5,810 nt of DNA from an uncultured Acetatifactor sp. (GCA_910585615.1 CAJUFO010000144.1:1-5810); one strand, 5' to 3'. Numbered from the stretch's first letter, positions 1 to 5,719 are shown. Numbers and translations: made by a program. The notes: generated from the letters alone by a model not told the origin.

Positions 1-561
1 GTTCATTTCAGGAGGGAGAGATTCTTTGTGGACGGAAGAAAATTATCAGGGATGCTCCATGAAATTCTGCAGTCCGGGTTTTTTCTGGAAAGTTGCAGCT
101 TTACAGGACAACAGCTAAGGGCAGGGGACCACCGGTCCTGCCTTTTGCAGAGCATGATGCTCCTTGACACCAGATATCTGCCAGGCTTTGCGCTGAGAGA
201 TTTTTCGGAGGATTCCGTATCGGAGTATGAACAGAGTATAAGGGAGGTTTACAGCGACAAGCAGAGCAACATGCTCAAATCCGCGATTCAATACCTGACG
301 GATGCCTTTCCGGAGAGGAATCAGCATCTGAAAAAAATCAGCATTCCTATTGTGGCCTACCTTGCGGATATGGCAATGGATGCGGGGATAGAGCCCCTGT
401 CCTTCAGGCAGTGGTGGGAGTTCTTTACCCAGGAGGATCCCCTGTTTGAGGCCTATAGGCCATTCTGCGGCAGCGGCTCCGGGGAGCGGGAAAAAATCTA
501 CGGGAGGCTGGCAGTCATGGCAAAAAGCTTTGCCGCTTACCACAGAATTGAGAGCCAATAA
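1..561 (+). CDS. C-terminal part of a DUF262-like protein (partial, begins before the window)
   Basis: The frame is open from base 1 to the TAA at 559-561. A GTG at 28 behind AGGAGGGAG (10-18) could start a 177-residue protein, but the product reads like the interior and tail of a longer one, so I treat it as 5'-truncated. Visible features are a mostly helical soluble protein, a FFLESCSFTGQQLRAGD segment followed by LLQSMMLLD, then ISIPIVAYLADMAMDAG, and an aromatic WWEFF stretch near the end. From memory this order (FTxxQ, LQSLMLL, IPxVxxLA, then FF near the C-terminus) resembles the C-terminal half of DUF262-family proteins of Firmicute integrative elements; the DUF262 N-terminal DGQxR-type nuclease-like motif would lie upstream and is not visible. 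No signal peptide or membrane segment is seen. The family call is tentative. If the GTG is the true start, this is a small cytoplasmic protein of unknown function. Confidence 0.6.
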   Translation, partial: VHFRRERFFVDGRKLSGMLHEILQSGFFLESCSFTGQQLRAGDHRSCLLQSMMLLDTRYLPGFALRDFSEDSVSEYEQSIREVYSDKQSNMLKSAIQYLTDAFPERNQHLKKISIPIVAYLADMAMDAGIEPLSFRQWWEFFTQEDPLFEAYRPFCGSGSGEREKIYGRLAVMAKSFAAYHRIESQ

Positions 562-608
562 GGAATTTTATAAAAAACCTAAAAAATCTGAATTAAGGCG
601 AAACCTTT

Positions 609-636
609 TTGAGAAAGGGATGCTCCCTTATATAAC
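609..636 (+). promoter_or_regulatory. Housekeeping-type promoter with a palindrome filling its spacer
   Basis: TTGAGA (609-614) and TATAAC (631-636) each match the vegetative consensus at five of six positions, with a 16-bp spacer. The spacer is almost exactly the inverted repeat AAGGGA-tgc-TCCCTT (615-629). Transcription would start near 643 and run into the membrane-protein gene at 683. A repressor bound at the palindrome would block polymerase, so it may be an operator; the RNA-hairpin reading is less likely because no U-run follows. Confidence 0.5.
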
Positions 637-682
637 AGGATGAAAAACCTGAAAAAAACGAACAGAGAAAAGGAGAAAAATC

Positions 683-1063
683 ATGTTTACATTTATGAAA
701 AGCGACATCGGGACAGTGAGGCAGAGAATCAGGAAACCGGCAATCACAGCAGGCCTGTTCTTCGGGGTGCTGCTGCTGGATGTGATATTCAGGCAGCACA
801 GGTTGGGATATTTCCTAACCCACGAGCTCCTGGGCTCCATCGTGACAAGCTTCATGATAGGCGGCCTCTGGTATGGGAAAAGGGTCATGGCAGAGGTCGG
901 GAGAGCGCCCATCGATGAAGAGACAGGCGAAGAGCTGCATCCCGGCGGCTCCAATGGGACCGCGATGCGGCTAGCGGTGGCGATGCTCGTGGGGGCTACG
1001 GTAGGAGCCGTGTTTTTCGCTATCGATACGATAAGGCTGATATGCGGCATGGTGAAAAAATAG
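683..1063 (+). CDS. Small three-helix membrane protein, function unknown
   Basis: A 126-residue protein with AGGAG at 671-675, 7 nt before the ATG. A basic N-terminus (R13 to K18) is followed by three hydrophobic stretches at about residues 20-36, 44-64 and 95-120. A polar loop at 65-94 carries K66 R67 and a DEETGEELHPGG segment. By the positive-inside rule the N-terminus and the 65-94 loop are probably cytoplasmic. It matches no family I recognise. It has its own promoter upstream (609-636), and a 121-bp gap separates it from the gene to the left, so it is probably transcribed alone. It converges on the minus-strand regulator with 5 bp between stops. No catalytic residues, lipobox or cleavable signal peptide are evident. 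Confidence 0.72.
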   Translation: MFTFMKSDIGTVRQRIRKPAITAGLFFGVLLLDVIFRQHRLGYFLTHELLGSIVTSFMIGGLWYGKRVMAEVGRAPIDEETGEELHPGGSNGTAMRLAVAMLVGATVGAVFFAIDTIRLICGMVKK

Positions 1064-1068
1064 GGGGG

Positions 1069-1347
1069 TCAGGTTTCATTTTTCCGAATCTTTTTCCGGA
1101 GATTGCTGATTTCCGCTTTCCGCTGGTTTACGGATGCCGATTCGTCTTCCGTTGCATGGAACCGCAGGATGCCCTCTACCCCGCAGTCCAGGATCAGGCA
1201 CAATTCGTTCAGAGTGTTGGAGCTTATAGGTTCTCCGTGCCCCATCCTCCGCAGGGTATTGCTGCTCATCCCCCAATGGTAGATAAGCTGGTACTTGGTG
1301 ATGCCGCGCTTTTCCATGGTAGACCATAGTGGCTCATAAGAAATCAT
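1069..1347 (-). CDS. Cro/C1-type (XRE, HTH_26-like) DNA-binding regulator
   Basis: A 92-residue cytoplasmic regulator. It opens with ISYEPLWSTMEKRGITKYQL, which fits the compact Cro/C1-type helix-turn-helix proteins of Clostridia. Helix 2 is at about residues 17-26 (TKYQLIYHWG) and the recognition helix at about 28-38 (SSNTLRRMGHG). ISSNTLNELCLILDCGVEGIL then gives the last helices of the fold. The basic tail (RKKIRKN) extends beyond the usual length of about 65-75 residues. I chose the ATG at 1347 over the one at 1353, because the Shine-Dalgarno at 1357-1361 lies 9 nt from the former and only 3 nt from the latter; MISYEPLW is also the usual start in this family as I know it. The gene is divergent from the pilin-like/sigma operon and a natural candidate for its control, possibly also self-regulating; this is inferred from position. 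Confidence 0.88.
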   Translation of the reverse strand: MISYEPLWSTMEKRGITKYQLIYHWGMSSNTLRRMGHGEPISSNTLNELCLILDCGVEGILRFHATEDESASVNQRKAEISNLRKKIRKNET

Positions 1348-1356
1348 TTCCATAGA

Positions 1357-1361
1357 CCTCC
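1357..1361 (-). promoter_or_regulatory. Ribosome binding site deciding the regulator's start
   Basis: Read on the minus strand this is GGAGG. It is 3 nt from the first ATG (1353) and 9 nt from the second in-frame ATG (1347), which favours the shorter 92-residue product. Confidence 0.6.
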
Positions 1362-1396
1362 GGGTGCAGTGAAATTTTACAGATTCATTTTAGTAT

Positions 1397-1411
1397 CAAT
1401 ATAAAATATTG
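1397..1411. promoter_or_regulatory. Perfect inverted repeat CAATAT-aaa-ATATTG, candidate operator
   Basis: Two 6-bp arms with a 3-bp centre lie just downstream of the predicted minus-strand transcription start, in the leader of the Cro/C1-type regulator. The position suits autoregulation. The surrounding DNA is AT-rich, so chance is a real alternative. Confidence 0.35.
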
Positions 1412-1425
1412 CCAATTCATTACAT

Positions 1426-1453
1426 ATTATACATGCTATTTATTGCTTGTATA
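1426..1453 (-). promoter_or_regulatory. Promoter for the Cro/C1-type regulator
   Basis: On the minus strand a perfect TATAAT occupies 1426-1431. TATACA (four of six matches to TTGACA) occupies 1448-1453, with a 16-bp spacer. Transcription would start near 1419 and give a leader of about 70 nt that contains the 1397-1411 palindrome. Confidence 0.5.
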
Positions 1454-1458
1454 TCCAC

Positions 1459-1487
1459 TTGCGCCGTATGGCAAGGCGCGCTATAAT
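1459..1487 (+). promoter_or_regulatory. Promoter of the pilin-like/ECF sigma operon
   Basis: TTGCGC (1459-1464, three of six matches) and a perfect TATAAT (1482-1487) are separated by 17 bp. The spacer region contains overlapping inverted repeats: CTTGC (1458-1462) with GCAAG (1471-1475), and GCGCC (1461-1465) with GGCGC (1475-1479). These could be an operator. It looks like a housekeeping promoter; I see no clear AAC/CGT-type ECF promoter here, so autoregulation by the encoded sigma factor is not evident. Start is expected near 1494. Confidence 0.55.
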
Positions 1488-1509
1488 CTATAGGGGAGTA
1501 GAATTGAGA

Positions 1510-1524
1510 ATTCCTAGTAGGAAT
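1510..1524. promoter_or_regulatory. Perfect palindrome ATTCCTA-G-TAGGAAT in the operon leader
   Basis: Two 7-bp arms around a single central base, about 17 to 31 bp after the expected transcription start and about 40 bp before the first gene's ATG. A direct repeat AGAATT-g-AGAATT (1500-1512) overlaps its left arm. The size and odd-centred symmetry suit a dimeric helix-turn-helix regulator such as the divergent Cro/C1-type protein, though that pairing is inferred. Confidence 0.42.
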
Positions 1525-1561
1525 CACAAGAAAAACAAGAGGAAGAGGAGAGAAAAACGAC

Positions 1562-2413
1562 ATGAAAAACACAGGAAACAGAAAAGGATTCAAAGGCTTC
1601 GCCGCAGCACTTGCGGCAGTGCTGCTGGCGGCATCCCTGTCGCACACGGCGCTGGCAGACGGGGACTTTTCCGGAGATATCACCGTCAAAAACGTGGTCG
1701 CCGGGTATGAATACAAGGTCTATGAGGTGCTCGACTGCATTGCGGCAGGCGGCGAGACCTCGGTATATATGGCCACGGAGGAGTGGAAGGACTTCCTGGA
1801 GACAAATGAGAACGCCATCGCCATGCTGACGCCCACGGAATATGAGAGCGGCATGACGGATGCGGACAGCAAGGTCTATACCGTCAATATGGAGTCGGAC
1901 AAGGCGGCCAGAAAAGCCTTTGCGGCGGACGCGCTCCAATATGCCCAGGAGAACGGGATAGAGCCCACAGAGACCAGGACGGCACAGGACGGGGAGCGGG
2001 ATGTGGCCTTCCTGGGGCTGAATCTTGGCATCCATGTTGTGGATACGGCAGGCCGGGCGCGGGTAGTCGTCATGTGGGACATGGGCTGGGAATCGGAGAT
2101 AACGGAAAGCTACGAGCCGGAGGCGGATACCGGCACGGAGACGGCAGCCGCCAACACAGAATCGACTGCGGAGAACAGTGCGGAATCAGCCGAGAAAGCG
2201 ATGATACAGGCAGCGGCCGGTGAGGCTCCGGAGGAAAGCGGTGCCACTGAAGATGGGGCAGATGCAGAAAAGGAAAGCATGGAAAGCACAGAGCCGGAAA
2301 GCGCGGAGGAGGCTGCGGAAGAAAACAGCAGCGCCCCTGTCGTCATCATCATGGCGGCGGTGGCCGTGCTGGCAGTGGCAGCAGGAATCGTTTATATGAA
2401 GAGAAAGAGATGA
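1562..2413 (+). CDS. Membrane-anchored surface protein with a single pilin-type N-terminal domain
   Basis: A 283-residue secreted protein. Residues 1-32 are a signal peptide with a basic start, a hydrophobic core at about 13-26 and an ALA cleavage site before D33. Residues about 38-180 resemble the N-terminal (D1) domain of Gram-positive shaft pilins. GDITVKNVVAGYEYKVYEVLD matches the family's ITI-N-A-G-TY-AY-IFD opening. Later FAADALQYAQENGIEPTETR and a VAFLGLNLGIHVVD strand match the usual A-YA-NGI and F-LPLGYY-V segments. The later pilin domains, a YPKN pilin motif, an E-box and LPXTG are absent. Instead a 73-residue Ala/Glu/Ser/Thr stalk (about 185-257) leads to a C-terminal helix (about 260-278) ending in KRKR, which anchors it with the pilin domain outside. 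GAGGAGAG (1545-1552) precedes the ATG. The ECF sigma fusion follows 32 bp later in the same operon. Its role as adhesin, ligand or sensing partner is unknown. Confidence 0.88.
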   Translation: MKNTGNRKGFKGFAAALAAVLLAASLSHTALADGDFSGDITVKNVVAGYEYKVYEVLDCIAAGGETSVYMATEEWKDFLETNENAIAMLTPTEYESGMTDADSKVYTVNMESDKAARKAFAADALQYAQENGIEPTETRTAQDGERDVAFLGLNLGIHVVDTAGRARVVVMWDMGWESEITESYEPEADTGTETAAANTESTAENSAESAEKAMIQAAAGEAPEESGATEDGADAEKESMESTEPESAEEAAEENSSAPVVIIMAAVAVLAVAAGIVYMKRKR

Positions 2414-2445
2414 GAACCTAAACTACTTATGAGGGAGCGGATTTT

Positions 2446-5370
2446 ATGGAACCGACAATGAAATTGAAACAGGCAGTGCAAAGCTACAGAGAAGGAAACA
2501 AACAGGCCTTTACCATGCTCTATGAGGAATCCAGCAAATATGTCTACACCTGTATCTATAAAGTCATGGGAGGCAATGACAATGTCCAGGATACGGTCTG
2601 CGACATCATGCAGGACACCTATGTGGAAATCAGCAAAAAAATAGGCCAGCTGGGCGATGAGGCCAGCTTCCTCTCCTGGGCGGGGACCATCGCCACCAGG
2701 AAATGCTACGCATGGCTGAAGAAGAACAAGAAGTACGTGCTCCTGAACGAGGAGGACGACACCTTTACGAACCTTGCGGACGAGGACGACATCATCCCGG
2801 AAGGAATCATGCAGGACAGGGAAAAACAGCGCATGGTCAGGGAGATCATAGACACCCAGCTTACCCAGATGCAGAAGCTCTGCATCATCGCGTATTACTA
2901 CAACGAACAGAAGCAGTCGGAAATCGCAAAGGAACTGGGCATCCCGGAGAACACGGTGAAGACCAACCTGTCCAGGGCAAGGGCGAAGATCAAGGACGGC
3001 GTGCTGGATCTGGAGAAGAGGCAGGGCACAAAGCTCTACAGCGTGGCGCCTGTGCTGCTGATGCTTTTCCAGGAGGACGTCTCCGCCTGTGCCGTGCCCG
3101 TGTCCGTCACGGCAGCCGTGCAGGGCTCTGTGGCTGCGGCCGGGAAAATGGGGATGAAGCATCTGCTTGGGAAAATGGCGGAAGCGTCCGCAAAGGCAAA
3201 GGTGACCGCGGGAGCCATAGGGGCAGGAGCGGTGATTGCCGCGGGCACCGCCGCCTATGTGGCCATGCAGGACAGGGGGGAACCATGGGAGGAAGAGTTC
3301 CGGAATTATCTGCTTAGAAACGACAGGGCAGCAGGATTCGACTTAAATGATTTTGAGGAGGACGGAATACCGGAGCTGATTGTGCTGAACCAGGACGGGT
3401 CCATGTCGATACGCTACAGCGATGCGTATGAGGAGCCCACCGCCTTTGAGCTTGATGCCGTGGAAGAAATGGATTTTCCCGGCTCCCATGTAAAAAATGT
3501 CTATCACTACGGTTATGACGTGAACGTGGACCGTATATTGAGGCTGTGCGGGACGGTTGTCACCACTGAGAGCGGGAAAGAGGGCTATAACCATGGATTT
3601 ACCTCTACAGAGTTCCAAAATGGAGAGTGCGAAACCAAGGAGGCGATTGCCTGCGTCTTTGAGGCGGATACCAACCCAATCAGCTGGAGCTATGACCGTA
3701 TAGGATTGGAAGGGGAAGTAAAAATCCCCCAGCTGTTCGCGGATGGCTACACCCATGAAGCATATCAGAGATTCAATGTGATAGAGTACACGGACATCAC
3801 AAAGCGGGACATTGATGAGAGGTTCCGGGAGTTCAGGGAAAACGGCAATCGGGAAAGGGCATGGAACGATGACAGTGCCGAAGTCATGAAGAACTTAAAC
3901 ATGATGCAGGAGCCGGGGGCTCTGGAGGAGAGGATGGATGACCCGGCCATTGTGGAGATATACAATCAGATGTCCTATGATGATGCTGTGGAATTCCTGA
4001 AATCCCAAAAATCTTTAGGGTCCCCGGAATCCCAAGAGCCGGAAGCGTCCCCAAAGCCGCAGGAAACATCGACAGTGGAAACAGAGATTGCTTTGTCGGA
4101 GGAGGAGCAGGAAAGCCTACAGGTGATGACCAGCGTATTCACGTTGAACAGTTACCTCTTTACAGATGATATGTACGGGAATTCCTACCCTGTCAGCGAC
4201 CTGGAAGCGGCTATGAGGCTGATTGACATGATGGGGTGCTTCGCACAGACAGATGATTCCTATCTGCGCCGTCTGCCCGCAATGGAAGTGGAGCCGCAGA
4301 CGCTCAAAAAGTATTTTGAGATAGAAGACATGAAGTCCTATCTGAAGAATGTGTTCGGCATAGAGGATGCGGATCTGTCTGCGTATTATGAAGGGGATAA
4401 GGTTGTATTGAGCATGGTAGGCGAGCCGATTTCCCATGATGAGAATGTGATTGACACTGCGGTACAGATGTCAGAGGGGGTTTACGGAATATCCGGTACC
4501 TATTTCTTATCGGAGGCTTCTGACGACTTTGAGGCGGGGTTTCCGTATACCATTACTGTGGCAAAAAACGATGCCAGCCTCTTTGGGTTCCAGATGATTT
4601 CTATGGAGTTCGGAGAGGATGTAGTGGAGAATCAGTCGGGACAGGCATCAGGGGACGGCTCGCTCAGCGATATCCTGCTGAACTCATCGGGAAACAGTGC
4701 CTATTATCCTCAGGGGGTGGAATACGGCAGACAGTATTTTGCACTGCTGGATATCGACCAGGATGGGGAAGATGAGATTCTGCTCGGAACCACCGACACC
4801 TTTGACTATTACGAAAAACCCATCTGGATTACCATATTCAATGTCCTGAAATACGACAGGGGCACAGGGGAGACATGGGATTTTGACGGAGATAACGTAT
4901 ACCAGCCCCTGGACGCGAATTCCTGGCATTACTACGACACTGGCATCTTGCTTACAATGGCGGAGGTGGGAAATGGGCATACCTACGCGTGGAACCTGCT
5001 GACAGGGGAATTTACGGATACAGAGGCAGTGAATCCCGATTATAAAACCCTCACTTCCGGAACCGAAATCCCTATCGTCTGGTATGAGGTGAATCAGGGA
5101 AATTTGCAGGCAATGATAACGGGCGGAACTATGGAGGCAGTAGATGTCCCCACGCCATACGGAACCTATTCCACCAACAGGGGCGAGGAACTGGAATTCT
5201 CCGATAACGGCACCGTGAGGGTGTCAGAAGGGGGTTCCCATAAGGATTGTGCATTCACCATTGACGGGGAAGGGAATCTGGTGATTGACCCTGACGGCGA
5301 GGCGCTGGAGGGAACCTACAACGCTCAGACCGATATCATATGGATTGACAACTTGAAGTTCAGGAGATGA
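2446..5370 (+). CDS. One-piece transmembrane ECF sigma factor with large extracellular sensor region
   Basis: A 974-residue fusion. Residues about 10-96 form sigma region 2 (QAFTMLYEESSKYVYTCIYK, then VCDIMQDTYVEI and SFLSWAGTIATRKCYAWLKK). Residues about 130-185 form sigma region 4, with the helix-turn-helix QSEIAKELGIPENTVKTNLSRARAKI; both look intact, so it should bind RNA polymerase and direct promoter choice. After a LYSVAPVLLMLFQ segment (about 198-210), one transmembrane helix lies at about 253-274, placing the sigma part inside and about 700 residues outside. The outer part has a first module with a calcium-loop-like D302-x-E304-x-D306-G307 followed by IPEL, a Pro/Glu/Ser linker (about 519-555), an alpha/beta module (about 557-730), a second module with canonical D769-x-D771-x-D773-G774, and a C-terminal beta domain (about 906-974). 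Ribosome site GAGGGAG (2431-2437) supports the ATG at 2446. Sigma-TM-outer-domain fusions of this type occur in Clostridia; ligand and regulon are unknown. Release or membrane-tethered action of the sigma part is inferred. Confidence 0.93.
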   Translation: MEPTMKLKQAVQSYREGNKQAFTMLYEESSKYVYTCIYKVMGGNDNVQDTVCDIMQDTYVEISKKIGQLGDEASFLSWAGTIATRKCYAWLKKNKKYVLLNEEDDTFTNLADEDDIIPEGIMQDREKQRMVREIIDTQLTQMQKLCIIAYYYNEQKQSEIAKELGIPENTVKTNLSRARAKIKDGVLDLEKRQGTKLYSVAPVLLMLFQEDVSACAVPVSVTAAVQGSVAAAGKMGMKHLLGKMAEASAKAKVTAGAIGAGAVIAAGTAAYVAMQDRGEPWEEEFRNYLLRNDRAAGFDLNDFEEDGIPELIVLNQDGSMSIRYSDAYEEPTAFELDAVEEMDFPGSHVKNVYHYGYDVNVDRILRLCGTVVTTESGKEGYNHGFTSTEFQNGECETKEAIACVFEADTNPISWSYDRIGLEGEVKIPQLFADGYTHEAYQRFNVIEYTDITKRDIDERFREFRENGNRERAWNDDSAEVMKNLNMMQEPGALEERMDDPAIVEIYNQMSYDDAVEFLKSQKSLGSPESQEPEASPKPQETSTVETEIALSEEEQESLQVMTSVFTLNSYLFTDDMYGNSYPVSDLEAAMRLIDMMGCFAQTDDSYLRRLPAMEVEPQTLKKYFEIEDMKSYLKNVFGIEDADLSAYYEGDKVVLSMVGEPISHDENVIDTAVQMSEGVYGISGTYFLSEASDDFEAGFPYTITVAKNDASLFGFQMISMEFGEDVVENQSGQASGDGSLSDILLNSSGNSAYYPQGVEYGRQYFALLDIDQDGEDEILLGTTDTFDYYEKPIWITIFNVLKYDRGTGETWDFDGDNVYQPLDANSWHYYDTGILLTMAEVGNGHTYAWNLLTGEFTDTEAVNPDYKTLTSGTEIPIVWYEVNQGNLQAMITGGTMEAVDVPTPYGTYSTNRGEELEFSDNGTVRVSEGGSHKDCAFTIDGEGNLVIDPDGEALEGTYNAQTDIIWIDNLKFRR

Positions 5371-5397
5371 AGCCTGAAAAAAGAGCGGAGGGATAGG

Positions 5398-5511
5398 ATG
5401 GAGATATCCGGGACAGTACAGGGGGAGCCCATGCTGCTGCTTTTATACTGCTTAACGATTTCACTTGCCGTGAAACCAGACTGCATAACGCTGACTGGTT
5501 CAATCGTATGA
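5398..5511 (+). pseudogene. Truncated gene start or small peptide of 37 residues
   Basis: A strong ribosome site GGAGGG (5387-5392) lies 5 nt before the ATG, 27 nt after the sigma fusion's stop, so it would be the operon's third gene. The product begins MEISGTVQGEPMLLLLYC and ends at a TGA at 5509-5511. The opening looks like a genuine start: a short soluble stretch, then the beginning of a membrane helix. From codon 16 on (about 5443) the sequence is inside an inverted-repeat element and no longer looks native. I read it as the 5' remnant of a membrane-protein gene cut off by that element; no continuation is found to its right. A real small membrane peptide is the alternative. The original family cannot be named. 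Confidence 0.38.
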
Positions 5512-5546
5512 TTACATTAGGCAGTATTTAGCGTTATGCAGTATAA
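5443..5546. repeat. 104-bp fold-back element with four copies of an ATACTGCnTAACG-type motif
   Basis: The ends are inverted repeats: TTATACTGCTTAACG at 5443-5457 matches the complement of 5532-5546 at 14 of 15 positions. Inside, ACTGCATAACGCT (5480-5492) pairs perfectly with AGCGTTATGCAGT (5530-5542). The shared motif occurs at 5445-5457 and 5478-5490 on the plus strand and at 5515-5527 (ATACTGCCTAATG) and 5532-5544 on the minus strand. Two further hairpins are nested: TTTCAC-ttgcc-GTGAAA (5459-5475), and TGAAaCCAG (5471-5479) with CTGGTTCA (5495-5502). It could be a miniature inverted-repeat element, a transposon end, or a recombinase or replication-protein binding site. No transposase or integrase gene is in view. 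Confidence 0.6.
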
Positions 5547-5690
5547 CATGATGAATTTAGACTATGCAAGATATAATGACCAAATCGGAACTTATATTAT
5601 TTTGCAAAATGATAAGCCGCTTTAATATTACGTCTAGCCAAACGTGCACTTTCCGCCCTGGTAAAGCTGCCTATCGTACCCGATTGCGCC
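5547..5690. other. AT-rich intergenic DNA, no convincing gene
   Basis: This stretch is visibly more AT-rich than the genes to its left. It contains an isolated TATAAT (5572-5577) without a good -35 box and a 12-bp palindrome ATTTTG-CAAAAT (5599-5610). A 34-residue minus-strand frame (5701 to 5597, TTG start) ends RRNIKAAYHFAK; it has no clear ribosome site and I do not recognise it. It may be a gene remnant or continuation of the mobile-element-like DNA to the left. Confidence 0.3.
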
Positions 5691-5719
5691 TTGCAAATCA
5701 AAAGCCTGGACTATATAAT
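5691..5719 (+). promoter_or_regulatory. Housekeeping-type promoter for the gene at the right edge
   Basis: TTGCAA (5691-5696, four of six matches) and a perfect TATAAT (5714-5719) are separated by 17 bp. Transcription would start near 5726 and give a leader of about 60 nt ending in a very purine-rich ribosome site. The next gene is therefore probably not part of the sigma operon. Confidence 0.6.

Noticed and set aside
595..610. Possible terminator after the first gene: AAGG-cgaaa-CCTT followed by TTT
   Set aside because: The stem has only four base pairs and the T-run is short, so it is too weak to list as a terminator.
628..1050. Minus-strand 140-codon frame opposite the small membrane protein
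   Set aside because: It overlaps a gene with a good promoter and ribosome site on the plus strand, and its Ser/Pro-rich product looks like antisense reading of that gene.
1514..2035. Minus-strand 173-codon frame opposite the pilin-type gene
   Set aside because: Its product is rich in Arg, His and Gly with no domain. The plus-strand gene has a clear signal peptide, domain and anchor.
2185..2334. Repetitive Glu/Ala/Ser codons in the stalk as a DNA tandem repeat
   Set aside because: The similarity is low-complexity amino acid composition; no fixed repeat unit recurs at the nucleotide level.
2392..3162. Minus-strand 256-codon frame opposite the sigma region
   Set aside because: It is a mirror of well-conserved sigma2/sigma4 codons; the product shows no recognisable family and no ribosome site.
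5480..5542. Integron attC-like site, because GCATAAC and GTTATGC face each other
   Set aside because: Both boxes deviate from the RYYYAAC and GTTRRRY consensus in the middle, no integron integrase or cassette structure is present, and such integrons are not expected in this group.
5480..5546. The 13-bp stem as a terminator for the sigma operon
   Set aside because: The loop is about 37 nt and no T-run follows the stem, so it does not fit an intrinsic terminator.
5684..5690. TTGCGCC shared with the operon promoter region at 1459-1465 as a common operator
   Set aside because: Seven bases is too short to stand out in a window of this size, and the position relative to the two -10 boxes differs.
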